From Sphingomonas_L flavalba_A (lineage in GTDB: Bacteria; Pseudomonadota; Alphaproteobacteria; Sphingomonadales; Sphingomonadaceae), in NCBI RefSeq assembly GCF_047553045.1, contig NZ_CP180208.1:496001-560000 (forward strand): a stretch of DNA of 64,000 nucleotides, given 5' to 3'. The position numbers and the translations under genes were made by a program. Below are positions 50,376 to 58,787 of the stretch, one piece after another; positions within the stretch are counted from its first letter, which is position 1; each line of letters begins with the position of its first letter. The notes under the pieces were generated by a model. The model searched no databases. It was not told where the DNA came from and saw only the letters and a list, made by a program, of their open reading frames with translations.

Positions 50376-51143
50376 ATGATCGACCTGTCCAGCATCGACG
50401 TGAGCCAGATTCTGCCTTTTATCGCAGTGGGTTTTGCCGCGCAGGTGATCGATGGCGCGCTTGGCATGGCGTTTGGCGTGATATCGTCGACGATGATGGT
50501 CAGCCTGCTCGGCATATCGCCGACGCGCGCATCGGCCGGGGTGCATTTTGTCGAGATGTTCACCACGGCCGCGTCGGCGATCAGCCATATCGCCCACAAG
50601 AATGTCGATTGGCGCCTGTTCGGGCGACTGGTGATTCCCGGCCTGATCGGCGGGGTGCTGGGCGCCTATGTGCTGGTGTTGAACGCCGATATCGCCCGGC
50701 CGTTCGTCATGGCCTATCTGACCGGCGTTGGCGTCTACCTGCTGTGGCGGGCGTTCCATACGCCGCCCAAGGCGCACCGGGCGCGGATCGTCGCGCCGCT
50801 CGGCCTGATCGGCGGCTTCCTCGACGCGGCGGGCGGCGGCGGCTGGGGGCCGATCGTCACATCCAACCTGCTGATCCAGGGGGTCGAGCCGCGCAAGACG
50901 ATCGGCACGGTCAACACCGCCGAATTCTTTCTGACCGTCAGCGTGTCGATCACCTTCATCGCCGCGATGGGCTTTGCCGCGCTGACCATCGTAACCGGCG
51001 GTTTGCTGATCGGCGGGGTGCTGGCGGCGCCGCTCGGCGCAGTGCTCGCCAAGCGGGTGCAGCCGCGGACGCTGCTGATTCTGGTCGGCATTGTGCTGAC
51101 CGCGACCAGCGCGTTCAGCCTGTGGCGGGCGGTGGCGGCGTAG
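50376..51143 (+). CDS. TauE/SafE-family sulfite/sulfonate exporter-like protein
   Basis: This 255-residue inner-membrane protein has seven to eight helices and the TauE/SafE repeats FIAVGFAAQVIDGALGMAFGV and GLIGGFLDAAGGGGWGPIVTSNLL, each with the conserved Gly-rich segment. It probably exports sulfite or an organosulfur anion. It is divergent from cysE, which fits a sulfur theme. The start ATG 50376 follows AGAGGAG. The window 50219-50375 is the shared promoter region. Confidence 0.88.
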   Translation: MIDLSSIDVSQILPFIAVGFAAQVIDGALGMAFGVISSTMMVSLLGISPTRASAGVHFVEMFTTAASAISHIAHKNVDWRLFGRLVIPGLIGGVLGAYVLVLNADIARPFVMAYLTGVGVYLLWRAFHTPPKAHRARIVAPLGLIGGFLDAAGGGGWGPIVTSNLLIQGVEPRKTIGTVNTAEFFLTVSVSITFIAAMGFAALTIVTGGLLIGGVLAAPLGAVLAKRVQPRTLLILVGIVLTATSAFSLWRAVAA

Positions 51144-51273
51144 GCGCGCGCTGCTGGGGCGCTGCTCGGTTGTGGATTGACCGCCCCCTGCAATGACGGG
51201 GGGGCGGGGCGCCCTTCGCCGGAATGGCGGGAGTGGGGTGGCGGAAGCGGGAGGGACCGCTTCCGCCGGGGGG

Positions 51274-51795
51274 TCAGGCCGAGACCGCGTGGACGGTGGC
51301 GACGGCCTTCATCACCGCGCCGATACGGGCGGCGGCCTGGATGGTTTCGGCGTTGACGCCGTGCTGCTTCAACACCCGTTCGTGGCTGTCGATGCACATG
51401 CCGCAGCCGTTCTGCGCGGAGACGGCGAGGCTGAACAGTTCGAAATCGTCCTTTTCGATGCCGGGCGAGCCGATGACGTTCATCCTGAGCTTGGCCGGGA
51501 GCTGGCCATATTCCTTGTTCGAGGCGAGGTGGACGAAGCGGTAATAGACGTTGTTCATCGCCATGATCGCGGCGGCGGCGCGGGCGGCGTTGGCCGCTTC
51601 CGGCGACAGTTTGCCTTCTGCTTCCGCTTCGGCGGCGTCGACCAGCGGCTTGTAGCCGGTGCCGTGGGCGGTGGCGAGCAACAGCCCGTATTTGCGCTGA
51701 TCGTTGAGGGTCGGCTCACCAAGCAGCGAACCGACGTTGAGCCGGAGATCCTTCGCGTAATCGGGAAGGGTGTCGGCGAAAGCCTTGAGCGACAT
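51274..51795 (-). CDS. ahpD: Alkyl hydroperoxide reductase AhpD
   Basis: This 173-residue carboxymuconolactone-decarboxylase-fold protein has the redox motif SAQNGCGMCIDSHERVL (Cys about 131 and 134, with nearby His) and YYRFVHLASNKEYGQLPAKLRM. AhpD acts as the disulfide reductase for AhpC peroxiredoxin. It lies 94 bp downstream of ahpC and has an AGGAGG ribosome site. A terminator lies between the two genes. Confidence 0.95.
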   Translation of the reverse strand: MSLKAFADTLPDYAKDLRLNVGSLLGEPTLNDQRKYGLLLATAHGTGYKPLVDAAEAEAEGKLSPEAANAARAAAAIMAMNNVYYRFVHLASNKEYGQLPAKLRMNVIGSPGIEKDDFELFSLAVSAQNGCGMCIDSHERVLKQHGVNAETIQAAARIGAVMKAVATVHAVSA

Positions 51796-51815
51796 GGCTG
51801 TCCTCCTGTTCGGGG

Positions 51816-51853
51816 TAAAAAAGGGGCGCGGAAGGCGAAGCTCCCGCGCCCCC
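51816..51853 (-). terminator. Terminator between ahpC and ahpD
   Basis: On the minus strand, GGGGCGCGG and CCGCGCCCC form a 9-bp stem around GAGCTTCGCCTT, followed by TTTTTT. It lies just after ahpC and should reduce read-through into ahpD, giving more AhpC than AhpD from one promoter. Confidence 0.85.
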
Positions 51854-51889
51854 GGAACATGCGCCTGGCGGCGCGATGCGGGTTGCCGG

Positions 51890-52432
51890 TCAGGCGGCCG
51901 GGCGCAGCACCTCTTCACCCTGCTGCCAGTTGCACGGGCAGAGCTCGTCGGTCTGCAGCGCGTCGAGCACGCGGATCGCTTCCGCCGGGTTGCGGCCCTG
52001 GTTCAGGCCGTTGACCGTGACGTGCTGGATCACGTTGTGCGGATCGACGATGAAGGTCGCGCGATAGGCGACACCAGCGTCCGCATCGACGATGCCGAGG
52101 GCGTTGGCCAGCTTCTTCTGGTTGTCGGCGATCCACGGGAAGTCGCAGGCGGCAAGCCGTTCGTCCGACTTGCGCCAGGCGAAGTGGACGAAATCGGTAT
52201 CGGTCGACGCGCCGATCAGCACGGCGTCACGATCGGCGAGGTCGTTCTTCAGTTCGCCGTAACCGATGATCTCGGTCGGGCAGATGAAGGTGAAATCCTT
52301 CGGCCAGAAAAACACGACCTTCCACTTGCCGTTGGTTTCGCCGGTGTCGATCGTCTCGCCCGCCGGAAGGGCGGCGACGCCCTGCTGGACCGGGAGGGTG
52401 AGTTCGGGGAATTTGTCGCCAACTGTCAGCAT
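51890..52432 (-). CDS. ahpC: Peroxiredoxin (AhpC/AhpE-type alkyl hydroperoxide reductase)
   Basis: This 180-residue peroxiredoxin has the peroxidatic Cys in FFWPKDFTFICPTEIIGYG (about residue 51), GASTDTDFVHFAWRKSD, and a C-terminal ELCPCNWQQGEEVL with the resolving Cys region. It reduces peroxides with AhpD. The start ATG 52432 follows GGAG. oxyR is divergent, 143 bp away, which is the usual control layout. Confidence 0.95.
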   Translation of the reverse strand: MLTVGDKFPELTLPVQQGVAALPAGETIDTGETNGKWKVVFFWPKDFTFICPTEIIGYGELKNDLADRDAVLIGASTDTDFVHFAWRKSDERLAACDFPWIADNQKKLANALGIVDADAGVAYRATFIVDPHNVIQHVTVNGLNQGRNPAEAIRVLDALQTDELCPCNWQQGEEVLRPAA

Positions 52433-52575
52433 CGGAATAGTCTCCTGTGAAACCGGTTGAGGGCTGCGTACCGGCAGTGGTCGACACCGCCTCGGCACCC
52501 GCCCCACATGGTCTCTAGCGCTTCCCGTTCAAGTGCCTAAATTGATTATTCCGACGATGTTGATCGAGTGAGCCG
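52433..52575. promoter_or_regulatory. Divergent ahpC/oxyR promoter region
   Basis: The 143-bp gap between the divergent starts of ahpC and oxyR should hold both promoters and the OxyR operator. I see an AT-rich patch (CCTAAATTGATTATTCC, about 52536-52552) where RNA polymerase or OxyR could bind, but no clean ATAG-N7-CTAT array. Confidence 0.45.
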
Positions 52576-53475
52576 ATGGCAACCTATCTCCCCACCCTGA
52601 AGCAACTGCAATATCTGGTCGCGCTGCGCGAACACGGCCATTTCGGCCGTGCCGCCGAAGCGATGTTTGTGACCCAGTCGACGCTGTCGGCGGGTATCCG
52701 CGAGCTGGAATCGCTGATCGGCATCGTGCTGGTCGAACGGACGCGGCGGGTGGTGCGGTTCACCGCGCTTGGCGACGCGATCGTCGACAAGGCGCGGCGG
52801 GTGCTGCGCGAGGCGGAGGAACTGACCGACATGGCGCGCGCCGCCGGCAAGCCGCTGTCTGGCGAGATGCGGATGAGCGTGATCCCGACGATCGCGCCGT
52901 TCTTCCTGCCGCGGATATTGCCGCGGCTGCGGCAAGAGCGGCCGGAGCTGAAGCTCTATCTGCGCGAGGAGCCGAGCGGCGCGGCGTGCGAGTCGCTGCA
53001 CAGCGGCCAGGCCGACTGCGTGTTGCTGGCGATGCCCTATGCCTGCGGCGATATCGCGACGGCGCCGTTGTTCGACGACCGGCTGTTCGTCGCCTTCCCG
53101 CGCGGCGAGGCAGACGCGGCGGCGGACGCGATCGCGCCCGAAGCGATCGACGAGACCCGGCTGTTGCTGCTGGAGGACGGCCATTGCCTGAAGGACCATG
53201 CGCTGGCGGCGTGCAACCGCCCGGAAATCCGCGCCGAGGCGACGATGATGGGTACCTCTCTCCACACGCTGGTCCAGATGGTCGACAATGGCCTGGGCAT
53301 CACCATCCTGCCGGCGATGGCGGTCGATGCGGGGATATTGGACAACACCGATATTGTCGCCCGGCCGATCGCCGCCGCCCATGATTCCCGCCATATCGCC
53401 CTTGCCTGGCGGCGCGGAAGCCCGCGCGAGAAGGATTTTCAGCTGCTCGCCGAACTGTTGCGATCCGGGACATGA
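52576..53475 (+). CDS. oxyR: Hydrogen peroxide-sensing LysR regulator OxyR
   Basis: This 299-residue LysR-type regulator has an N-terminal winged helix (QLQYLVALREHGHFGRAAEAM, TQSTLSAGIRELE). The sensing disulfide pair is in DGHCLKDHALAACN at about Cys204 and Cys213, matching the nine-residue spacing of E. coli C199/C208. It activates ahpC and related genes on peroxide stress. It is divergent from ahpC. Confidence 0.95.
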   Translation: MATYLPTLKQLQYLVALREHGHFGRAAEAMFVTQSTLSAGIRELESLIGIVLVERTRRVVRFTALGDAIVDKARRVLREAEELTDMARAAGKPLSGEMRMSVIPTIAPFFLPRILPRLRQERPELKLYLREEPSGAACESLHSGQADCVLLAMPYACGDIATAPLFDDRLFVAFPRGEADAAADAIAPEAIDETRLLLLEDGHCLKDHALAACNRPEIRAEATMMGTSLHTLVQMVDNGLGITILPAMAVDAGILDNTDIVARPIAAAHDSRHIALAWRRGSPREKDFQLLAELLRSGT

Positions 53476-53583
53476 CAGCACGGCCGAACGCTGATTTGCC
53501 ACGGGCCAACGGTTAAGACGTAGGTAAATCGTATCCGATTTGCCACATGCAGGGGGTTTTCAACGATCAAGGAGAGTTCCGGA

Positions 53584-54180
53584 ATGTCGATCGCCAAACC
53601 CGCCTGCCTGTTTACCGCCCTGGCGTTTGCCCTGTCCGCCACCGCCGCGCCGGCCCAGACCGACCCGGCGCAGGCCGCCTCCGCTGCCGCCGACGCTGCC
53701 CCGGACGTCACGGTCGGCGGTGCCGCGATGGACCCGGCCGCGCCCATCAGCCAGAATATCGGCAAGTCCGCCGACCACAGCGAACTGGTCAAGGTGCTGG
53801 CCGCGAGCGGCATCGATCTGGCCGCCGCCGGGCCGTTCACCCTGTTCGCCGCCGACAACGGCGCGTTCGGGCGGCTTGCCCCCGGCACTGTCGACACGCT
53901 GCTGAAGCCGGAAAACAAGGAAACGCTGGTCAAGGTGATCAATTATCAGGTGGTGCCCGGCGCCCTGACCATCGATGATATCCGCAAGCAGGCGGAGGCC
54001 AATGGCGGCACCGCGACGCTGACCACCGTCGAGGGCCAGACTTTCGCCGTCACCTTCGAGGACGGCGCGATCAAGCTGACCGACGCCAACGGCAACCCGG
54101 CCTATGTCGCGCAGGGCGACGTGAAGAACGCCAACGGCGTGTTCCACGTCATCAACGGCGTGCTGTTGCCGAAGCTGTAA
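53584..54180 (+). CDS. Secreted fasciclin (FAS1) domain protein
   Basis: This 198-residue protein has signal peptide MSIAKPACLFTALAFALSATAAPAQ, an Ala-rich linker and one FAS1 domain (about 55-196): HSELVKVLAASGIDLAAAG, FTLFAADNGAFGRLAPGTVDTLL, LVKVINYQVVPGALTIDDI, NANGVFHVINGVLLPKL, with the H1 and H2 motifs. FAS1 domains mediate adhesion. It is monocistronic, with a terminator 11 bp after the stop. Confidence 0.93.
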   Translation: MSIAKPACLFTALAFALSATAAPAQTDPAQAASAAADAAPDVTVGGAAMDPAAPISQNIGKSADHSELVKVLAASGIDLAAAGPFTLFAADNGAFGRLAPGTVDTLLKPENKETLVKVINYQVVPGALTIDDIRKQAEANGGTATLTTVEGQTFAVTFEDGAIKLTDANGNPAYVAQGDVKNANGVFHVINGVLLPKL

Positions 54181-54190
54181 CGCCGGACGG

Positions 54191-54224
54191 CAAGCCCTCT
54201 CCTGACGGGGAGGGGCTTGTTGTT
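54191..54224 (+). terminator. Rho-independent terminator after fasciclin gene
   Basis: CAAGCCCTCTCC and GGGGAGGGGCTTG form a long GC-rich stem around TGAC, followed by TTGTT. It directly follows the fasciclin gene. Confidence 0.8.
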
Positions 54225-54330
54225 CGCTCGGGCGCGCGCCGGCGGCATGCCCGTACCCGGCCGCCCGTTTCAGGATATGATCGCCCGGCGGCGGCGGCGG
54301 CCGGTGCCGCGCGTTCCGGGCGCGCCGCCT

Positions 54331-54903
54331 TCAATCCATGTATTTGAGGCCGGCGCGCAGATAGTCCCAGCCGGTGACAAGGGTCAGCACCGCCGCCGCC
54401 CACAGGCAGACGATGCCGACGGCGTGGATCCACAGAAGAGCGGGCAGGGCGCCGGCGAGGATCAGCGCGCCGAGCGCGACCATCTGAAAAGTCGTCTTCC
54501 ACTTCGCCAGCTTGCTGACCGGCACCGAGACGCTGAGCTGAGCGAGGAACTCGCGCAGGCCGGAGACGGCGATTTCCCGCAACAGGATGATCAGCGCCGC
54601 GATCACCGTCCAGCTGGCAATCACCGGCTTTCCGGCGACGATCTCGTCCGTTGCGATCAGCATGACGATGACCGAGGCGACCATGATCTTGTCGGCGATC
54701 GGGTCCAGGAAGACGCCAAGCCGCGACACGGTGCCCTTGGCCCGCGCCAGATAGCCGTCGAAATAGTCGGTGATGCCCATCAGGCAATACAGCGCGAAGG
54801 CGATCGCGTAGCCGAGCGGCCAGCGCGGATACCAGAGCAGTGCGACCAGCAGCGGCACCGCGAAAATGCGCGAGAGGGTGAGCAGGTTGGGCAGGGTCAG
54901 CAT
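54331..54903 (-). CDS. pgsA: CDP-diacylglycerol-glycerol-3-phosphate 3-phosphatidyltransferase
   Basis: This 190-residue inner-membrane enzyme of phosphatidylglycerol synthesis has the CDP-alcohol phosphotransferase motif FDGYLARAKGTVSRLGVF then LDPIADK (D-G-x2-A-R-x8-G-x3-D-x3-D, about residues 52-75). It has an NLLTLSRIFAVPLL start and four to five membrane helices. It transfers a phosphatidyl group to glycerol-3-phosphate. Confidence 0.95.
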   Translation of the reverse strand: MLTLPNLLTLSRIFAVPLLVALLWYPRWPLGYAIAFALYCLMGITDYFDGYLARAKGTVSRLGVFLDPIADKIMVASVIVMLIATDEIVAGKPVIASWTVIAALIILLREIAVSGLREFLAQLSVSVPVSKLAKWKTTFQMVALGALILAGALPALLWIHAVGIVCLWAAAVLTLVTGWDYLRAGLKYMD

Positions 54904-55032
54904 GGCATTCGGATCAGCTTAGCGCCGATCGCGGCGAAGTTGAACCGGGGCGCGGCGGCTTTTCCTTTTGGAAAGCACCACCGCGATCGGGTATGGGTGC
55001 CCTGTCAGACACGACATCCGAGCCATTCCCCC

Positions 55033-56307
55033 ATGCAAACCTCAATACGGCTGTTAGGCCGTCGCCGATTCCTGCCGCTGTTCGTGACGCAGATGCTCGG
55101 CGCCTTCAACGACAATCTGTTCAAGACCGCGATGGTGCTGTTCGTCACCTACCAGGTCTATTCCGACGCGCGGATGGAATTGCAGTTCAATGCGCTTGCC
55201 ACCGGCTTGTTCATTATGCCGTTTTTCCTGCTGTCCGCCCTGTCCGGCCAGCTTGCCGATACCCGCGACAAGGCGCGGATCATCCGCATGGTCAAATTGG
55301 CGGAGATCGCGATCATGGCGGCGGGCGCCGTCGGCCTGCTGCTGTCGTCGATTCCGCTGATGCTGGCGGCGGTGCTGGCGATGGGCATCCATTCCACCTT
55401 TTTCGGCCCGATCAAATACGCGATCCTGCCCCAGCACCTGCATAAGGACGAGGTGCTGGGCGGCACCGGGCTGGTCGAGGCGGGGACCTATATCGCCATC
55501 CTCGCCGGCACGATCACCGCCGGGTTCATCACCCATGACGCACGGATCGCCGCCGCGCTGGTGCTGGTGGTGGCGGTGACCGGCTGGCTGACCGGGCGGC
55601 AGGTGCCGCCGGCGCCGCCGATCAACCCGCCGGAGAAGCTGGATTTCCACATTATCCGCGCGTCGATCGCGCTGGTTTCGGGGACGATGCATATCCGTCG
55701 GCTGTTTCTGGCGATTTGCTCGATCAGCCTGTTCTGGGCGATCGGCGCGGTGCTGATCATCGAATTCCCGCCGCTGGTGAAGAATGTGCTGACCGCCGAC
55801 GAGCAGGTCGCCAGCCTGTTCCTCGCGATATTCTCGGTCGGTGTCGCGGTCGGTTCTCTGATGATCAACCGGCTGCTGCGCGGCACGGTTTCCGCCCGTT
55901 ATGCCCCGGCGGCGGTGATCGCGATGAGCGGTTTCGTGCTGCTGCTCCATTTCGTCGCCAGGCAATGGGTCGGCGACGACGCCGGCGAACTGTACGACCT
56001 GTGGGCGTTCGTACGGCATGACGGGGCGCCGATGCTGATCCTGTCGCTGTTCGGCGTCGCGGTCAGCGGCGGCATGTTCGTGGTGCCGCTCTACGCCTTC
56101 CTGACCACCACCGTCGGCGCCGGCGAGACGGCACGCACCGTCGCCGCCAACAACATCGTCAATTCCGGCGCGATGGTGATCGGATCGCTGGTCGCGTTCG
56201 GGCTGAGCGCGGCCGATGTGTCGGCGGTCGACCAGCTGCTGCTGGTGTCGGCGATGTGCATCGTTTCCGCCTGGCTGGCGTGGAAGCTGCACTGCGCCTG
56301 CGAATAG
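55033..56307 (+). CDS. MFS transporter, LplT (lysophospholipid flippase)-like
   Basis: This 424-residue transporter has about 12 helices and the LplT-type opening RRFLPLFVTQMLGAFNDNLFKTAMV, SGQLADTRDKARIIRMVK (loop 2-3 motif), and HSTFFGPIKYAILPQHL. LplT flips lysophospholipids and often accompanies an acyltransferase/acyl-ACP synthetase; here only the permease is present. The start ATG 55033 has a weak ribosome site. It is divergent from pgsA, another phospholipid gene. Confidence 0.88.
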   Translation: MQTSIRLLGRRRFLPLFVTQMLGAFNDNLFKTAMVLFVTYQVYSDARMELQFNALATGLFIMPFFLLSALSGQLADTRDKARIIRMVKLAEIAIMAAGAVGLLLSSIPLMLAAVLAMGIHSTFFGPIKYAILPQHLHKDEVLGGTGLVEAGTYIAILAGTITAGFITHDARIAAALVLVVAVTGWLTGRQVPPAPPINPPEKLDFHIIRASIALVSGTMHIRRLFLAICSISLFWAIGAVLIIEFPPLVKNVLTADEQVASLFLAIFSVGVAVGSLMINRLLRGTVSARYAPAAVIAMSGFVLLLHFVARQWVGDDAGELYDLWAFVRHDGAPMLILSLFGVAVSGGMFVVPLYAFLTTTVGAGETARTVAANNIVNSGAMVIGSLVAFGLSAADVSAVDQLLLVSAMCIVSAWLAWKLHCACE

Positions 56308-56328
56308 CCGGGTCGGGCCTCAGGCGGT

Positions 56329-56502
56329 TCAGCCGATGAAGCTGTAGATGGCGATGAAGAAGGCGGTGAAGCTGAAGACGAACAGCTTCAGGTCCTTGTC
56401 GTCATCGGCGGCCGGGGCGATATGCTCGGTCCGAAAGGGCGGCAGTTTCTGCCGAAAGGGGTGGCGGGCCGACTCGTTGGTCAGCAGGATGCGACGTTTC
56501 AT
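56329..56502 (-). CDS. Small single-pass membrane protein
   Basis: A 57-residue ORF starts MKRRILLTNESARHPF, continues with PPFRTEHIAPAADDDKD and ends with the hydrophobic helix LKLFVFSFTAFFIAIYSFIG. The basic N-terminus, acidic pre-helix and C-terminal membrane segment look like a real tail-anchored small protein, not chance. It is convergent with the LplT-like gene. There is no clear ribosome site. Confidence 0.55.
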   Translation of the reverse strand: MKRRILLTNESARHPFRQKLPPFRTEHIAPAADDDKDLKLFVFSFTAFFIAIYSFIG

Positions 56503-56578
56503 GCACGGAAGGTAACGCCGCGTTTACCATTTCTTCCAGCGGGTTGTTCCGCCGATCTGTACCGTTTCGGGACGGTCT

Positions 56579-57559
56579 TCAGTCCGTGGTGCGGGCGACA
56601 TCCGGGTAGCCGGCGAGCCATTCGCGCCGCCGCTGCCAGACCGCCGCGCGGTCGGCGCGCGCGCTTTGCGGGTTATCGCGGCGGCCCGGCATGATGTGCG
56701 AACCGAGCATCCGTGACAGCGCCCACGCCCAGCACATGGCAAGACCGAGGCGATAGGCGACGGGCGACCAGTGCTTGCGCATCAGCGTGGTGCGGCCGCG
56801 CATGATCTTGACCATCTTGTCCGGGCGCGAGGTTTCCGACCGGCCGCCGAGGTGGATCAGCTCCGCCGCCGGGGAGATGCCGGGGCGGGCGCCCATGCGC
56901 CGGGCGCGCAGGTTGAGGTCCGCCTCCTCCGCATACATGAAGAAGGTCGGGTCGAAGCCGCCGAGCCGTTCCCACAGCGTCCGGTCGATCAGCAGGAAGC
57001 AGCCGGTGACGATGTCGACGTCGCTTTCGGTGTCGCGCTGCCAGCCGCCGTAGATCTCCGGATCGAACAGGCGGGTGTAGGGGAAGGCGCGGGTCAGCCC
57101 GCTCATGATGACGAACAGGCTCCACAGGCTGAGGCTGGCCCAGCAGGAGGTGGGGTTGAGCGTGCCGTCGCCGAACAGGGTGCGCCCGCCCCAGATGCCG
57201 CGATCCGGCGTGCGGGTGGCGAAATCGATCAGCCCGGCGAAGGTGTGCGGCAGGACGATCGTATCCGGGTTGAGCAGCAGGATGCGATCGCCGGTCGCCA
57301 GCTTCGCCGCCGCGTTGTTGCCGGCGCCGAAGCCGAGATTGTCCGGGCTGGCGATCAGCCGGACCTGCGGATAGGCGGCGGCGATCGCCGCGACGCTGTC
57401 GTCCGGCGAGGCGTTGTCGAACAGGATCACCTCGAACGGCACCGCCGGCGGGTGGGCGTAGAGGCTGGCGAGGCAGGCGAGCGTGTCGTCGCGGGTGCCG
57501 TAGCTGACGATGATGATCGACAGCGCGCACTGCGCCTGCTGGTCCGGGGTGCTGATCAT
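56579..57559 (-). CDS. GT2-family glycosyltransferase
   Basis: This 326-residue GT-A enzyme of the rhamnosyltransferase-like GT2 group has LSIIIVSYGTRDDTLACLASL, EVILFDNASPDDSV, NLGFGAGNNAAAKLATGDRILLLNPDTIV (DxD-like metal site), GCFLLIDRTLWERLGGFDPTFFMYAEEADLNLRARR. It adds a sugar in polysaccharide assembly. Its start overlaps the end of the GT4 gene by 4 bases (ATGA). Confidence 0.92.
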   Translation of the reverse strand: MISTPDQQAQCALSIIIVSYGTRDDTLACLASLYAHPPAVPFEVILFDNASPDDSVAAIAAAYPQVRLIASPDNLGFGAGNNAAAKLATGDRILLLNPDTIVLPHTFAGLIDFATRTPDRGIWGGRTLFGDGTLNPTSCWASLSLWSLFVIMSGLTRAFPYTRLFDPEIYGGWQRDTESDVDIVTGCFLLIDRTLWERLGGFDPTFFMYAEEADLNLRARRMGARPGISPAAELIHLGGRSETSRPDKMVKIMRGRTTLMRKHWSPVAYRLGLAMCWAWALSRMLGSHIMPGRRDNPQSARADRAAVWQRRREWLAGYPDVARTTD

Positions 57560-58776
57560 GCCGCGGCGATAACCTGCCGATAGAGCGATTCAAGCCAGCG
57601 CGCCTTGTCCGACCAGCCGCCGAACGACTGGAGGCGCCGATGCGCCCCGTTTCCGAGACGGGCGCGCAAGGCGGGATCGCCAGCAAGCGTGCGGATCGCG
57701 TCGGCGATGGCGGCGGCGAACTGGTCCGGCGTTTCGACCGGGATCAGCAGGCCGCAGCTTTCGTCGACGATCGCCTCCGGCCCGCCGCGCCGCGCGCTGA
57801 TGACCGGCAGGCCCCAGCGCAGCGCCTCGAAGAATACGCCGCCCATCGGCTCCCGGAAGCTGGGGAAGCAGAATATGTCGTGATCGGCGTAAAGCTGCTC
57901 GACCCGGTCGCGGCTGACCTTGCCGAGGAAATCGACGCGGTCGGCGACACCGAGCGCCTCCGCTTCCGCCTTGCAGGCGGCAAGGTCCGGCCCGTCGCCG
58001 GCGCTGGTCAGGGTGACGCCGGGCAGGTCGCCGAGCCGGGCGAGGGCGCGGACCGCGTCGCGCAACCCCTTGGTCCGCACGCAGCGGCCGACATGGAGCA
58101 GGCGGACGGTGCCGGCGGCGGTGGAGCGGCCGGAGCCGTGGGCGATCGGATCGGCACTGCGTTCGAGCACGGTTTCGAAGCGGCGGACGGCGACCTCGGC
58201 GTCGGCCAGCGTCCGGCCGACATAGGGGGCGACGCCGAGGATCGCCCCGGCGCGGGCGTAGCCGGCGCGGAGCGCCGGATCGTGGCGCAGGCGGAAACCG
58301 TCGAACGCGCGCAGCCGCGCAAGGCCACCGCCGCCGCCGACTTCCTTTTCAAAGGCCGGGGGGGTCGCCAGGCTGCCGCCGAGCGGGCCGACGACATAAG
58401 GCAGGGCGAAATGGCGCAGCGGCGACGGGTGGCGCATCGCCTGCGGGAGGAGCTGGTGGGCGATGTCGAACCGCTCGCCGCGCGCCAGCGCGTCCGCAAG
58501 CCAGCGGCGGACATGGCGGACGAACAGCGGCCATGCGGGTTTGAGCATCGCCCGCGCCCGTTCGAACCGGCTGAGGAAGGCTGGTTCGGGCCAGCTTATC
58601 ACCCGGACACCGGGCAATTGCTCCGCCGTCGGTGTGCGGCCGGGACGCTGCATGCACAGCAGGGTGACGTCCATCACCTCCGCCATCGCCTTCACCCAGT
58701 GGAAGCCGGACCAGGTTTCGCCGACATCGGTGCCGTCGACGATCAGCGCGATAACGAGGATGCGGAGCCGCGGCAT
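57556..58776 (-). CDS. GT4-family glycosyltransferase
   Basis: This 406-residue GT-B enzyme has PRLRILVIALIVDGTDVGETW at the N-terminus, YVVGPLGGSLATPP, LLHVGRCVRTKGLRDAVRAL, and the donor-site FCFPSFREPMGGVFFEALRWGLPVISARRGGPEAIVDE with the E-x7-E pattern. I chose ATG 58776 because the GT4 fold begins there. It lies 11 bp downstream of the UDP-xylose synthase gene and is coupled to the GT2 gene. Confidence 0.92.
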   Translation of the reverse strand: MPRLRILVIALIVDGTDVGETWSGFHWVKAMAEVMDVTLLCMQRPGRTPTAEQLPGVRVISWPEPAFLSRFERARAMLKPAWPLFVRHVRRWLADALARGERFDIAHQLLPQAMRHPSPLRHFALPYVVGPLGGSLATPPAFEKEVGGGGGLARLRAFDGFRLRHDPALRAGYARAGAILGVAPYVGRTLADAEVAVRRFETVLERSADPIAHGSGRSTAAGTVRLLHVGRCVRTKGLRDAVRALARLGDLPGVTLTSAGDGPDLAACKAEAEALGVADRVDFLGKVSRDRVEQLYADHDIFCFPSFREPMGGVFFEALRWGLPVISARRGGPEAIVDESCGLLIPVETPDQFAAAIADAIRTLAGDPALRARLGNGAHRRLQSFGGWSDKARWLESLYRQVIAAA

Positions 58777-58787
58777 CGCGCCCGCCG

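Noticed and set aside
52433..52575. Canonical OxyR operator array (ATAG-N7-CTAT repeats)
   Set aside because: No clean match is visible. The region is listed only as a divergent promoter.
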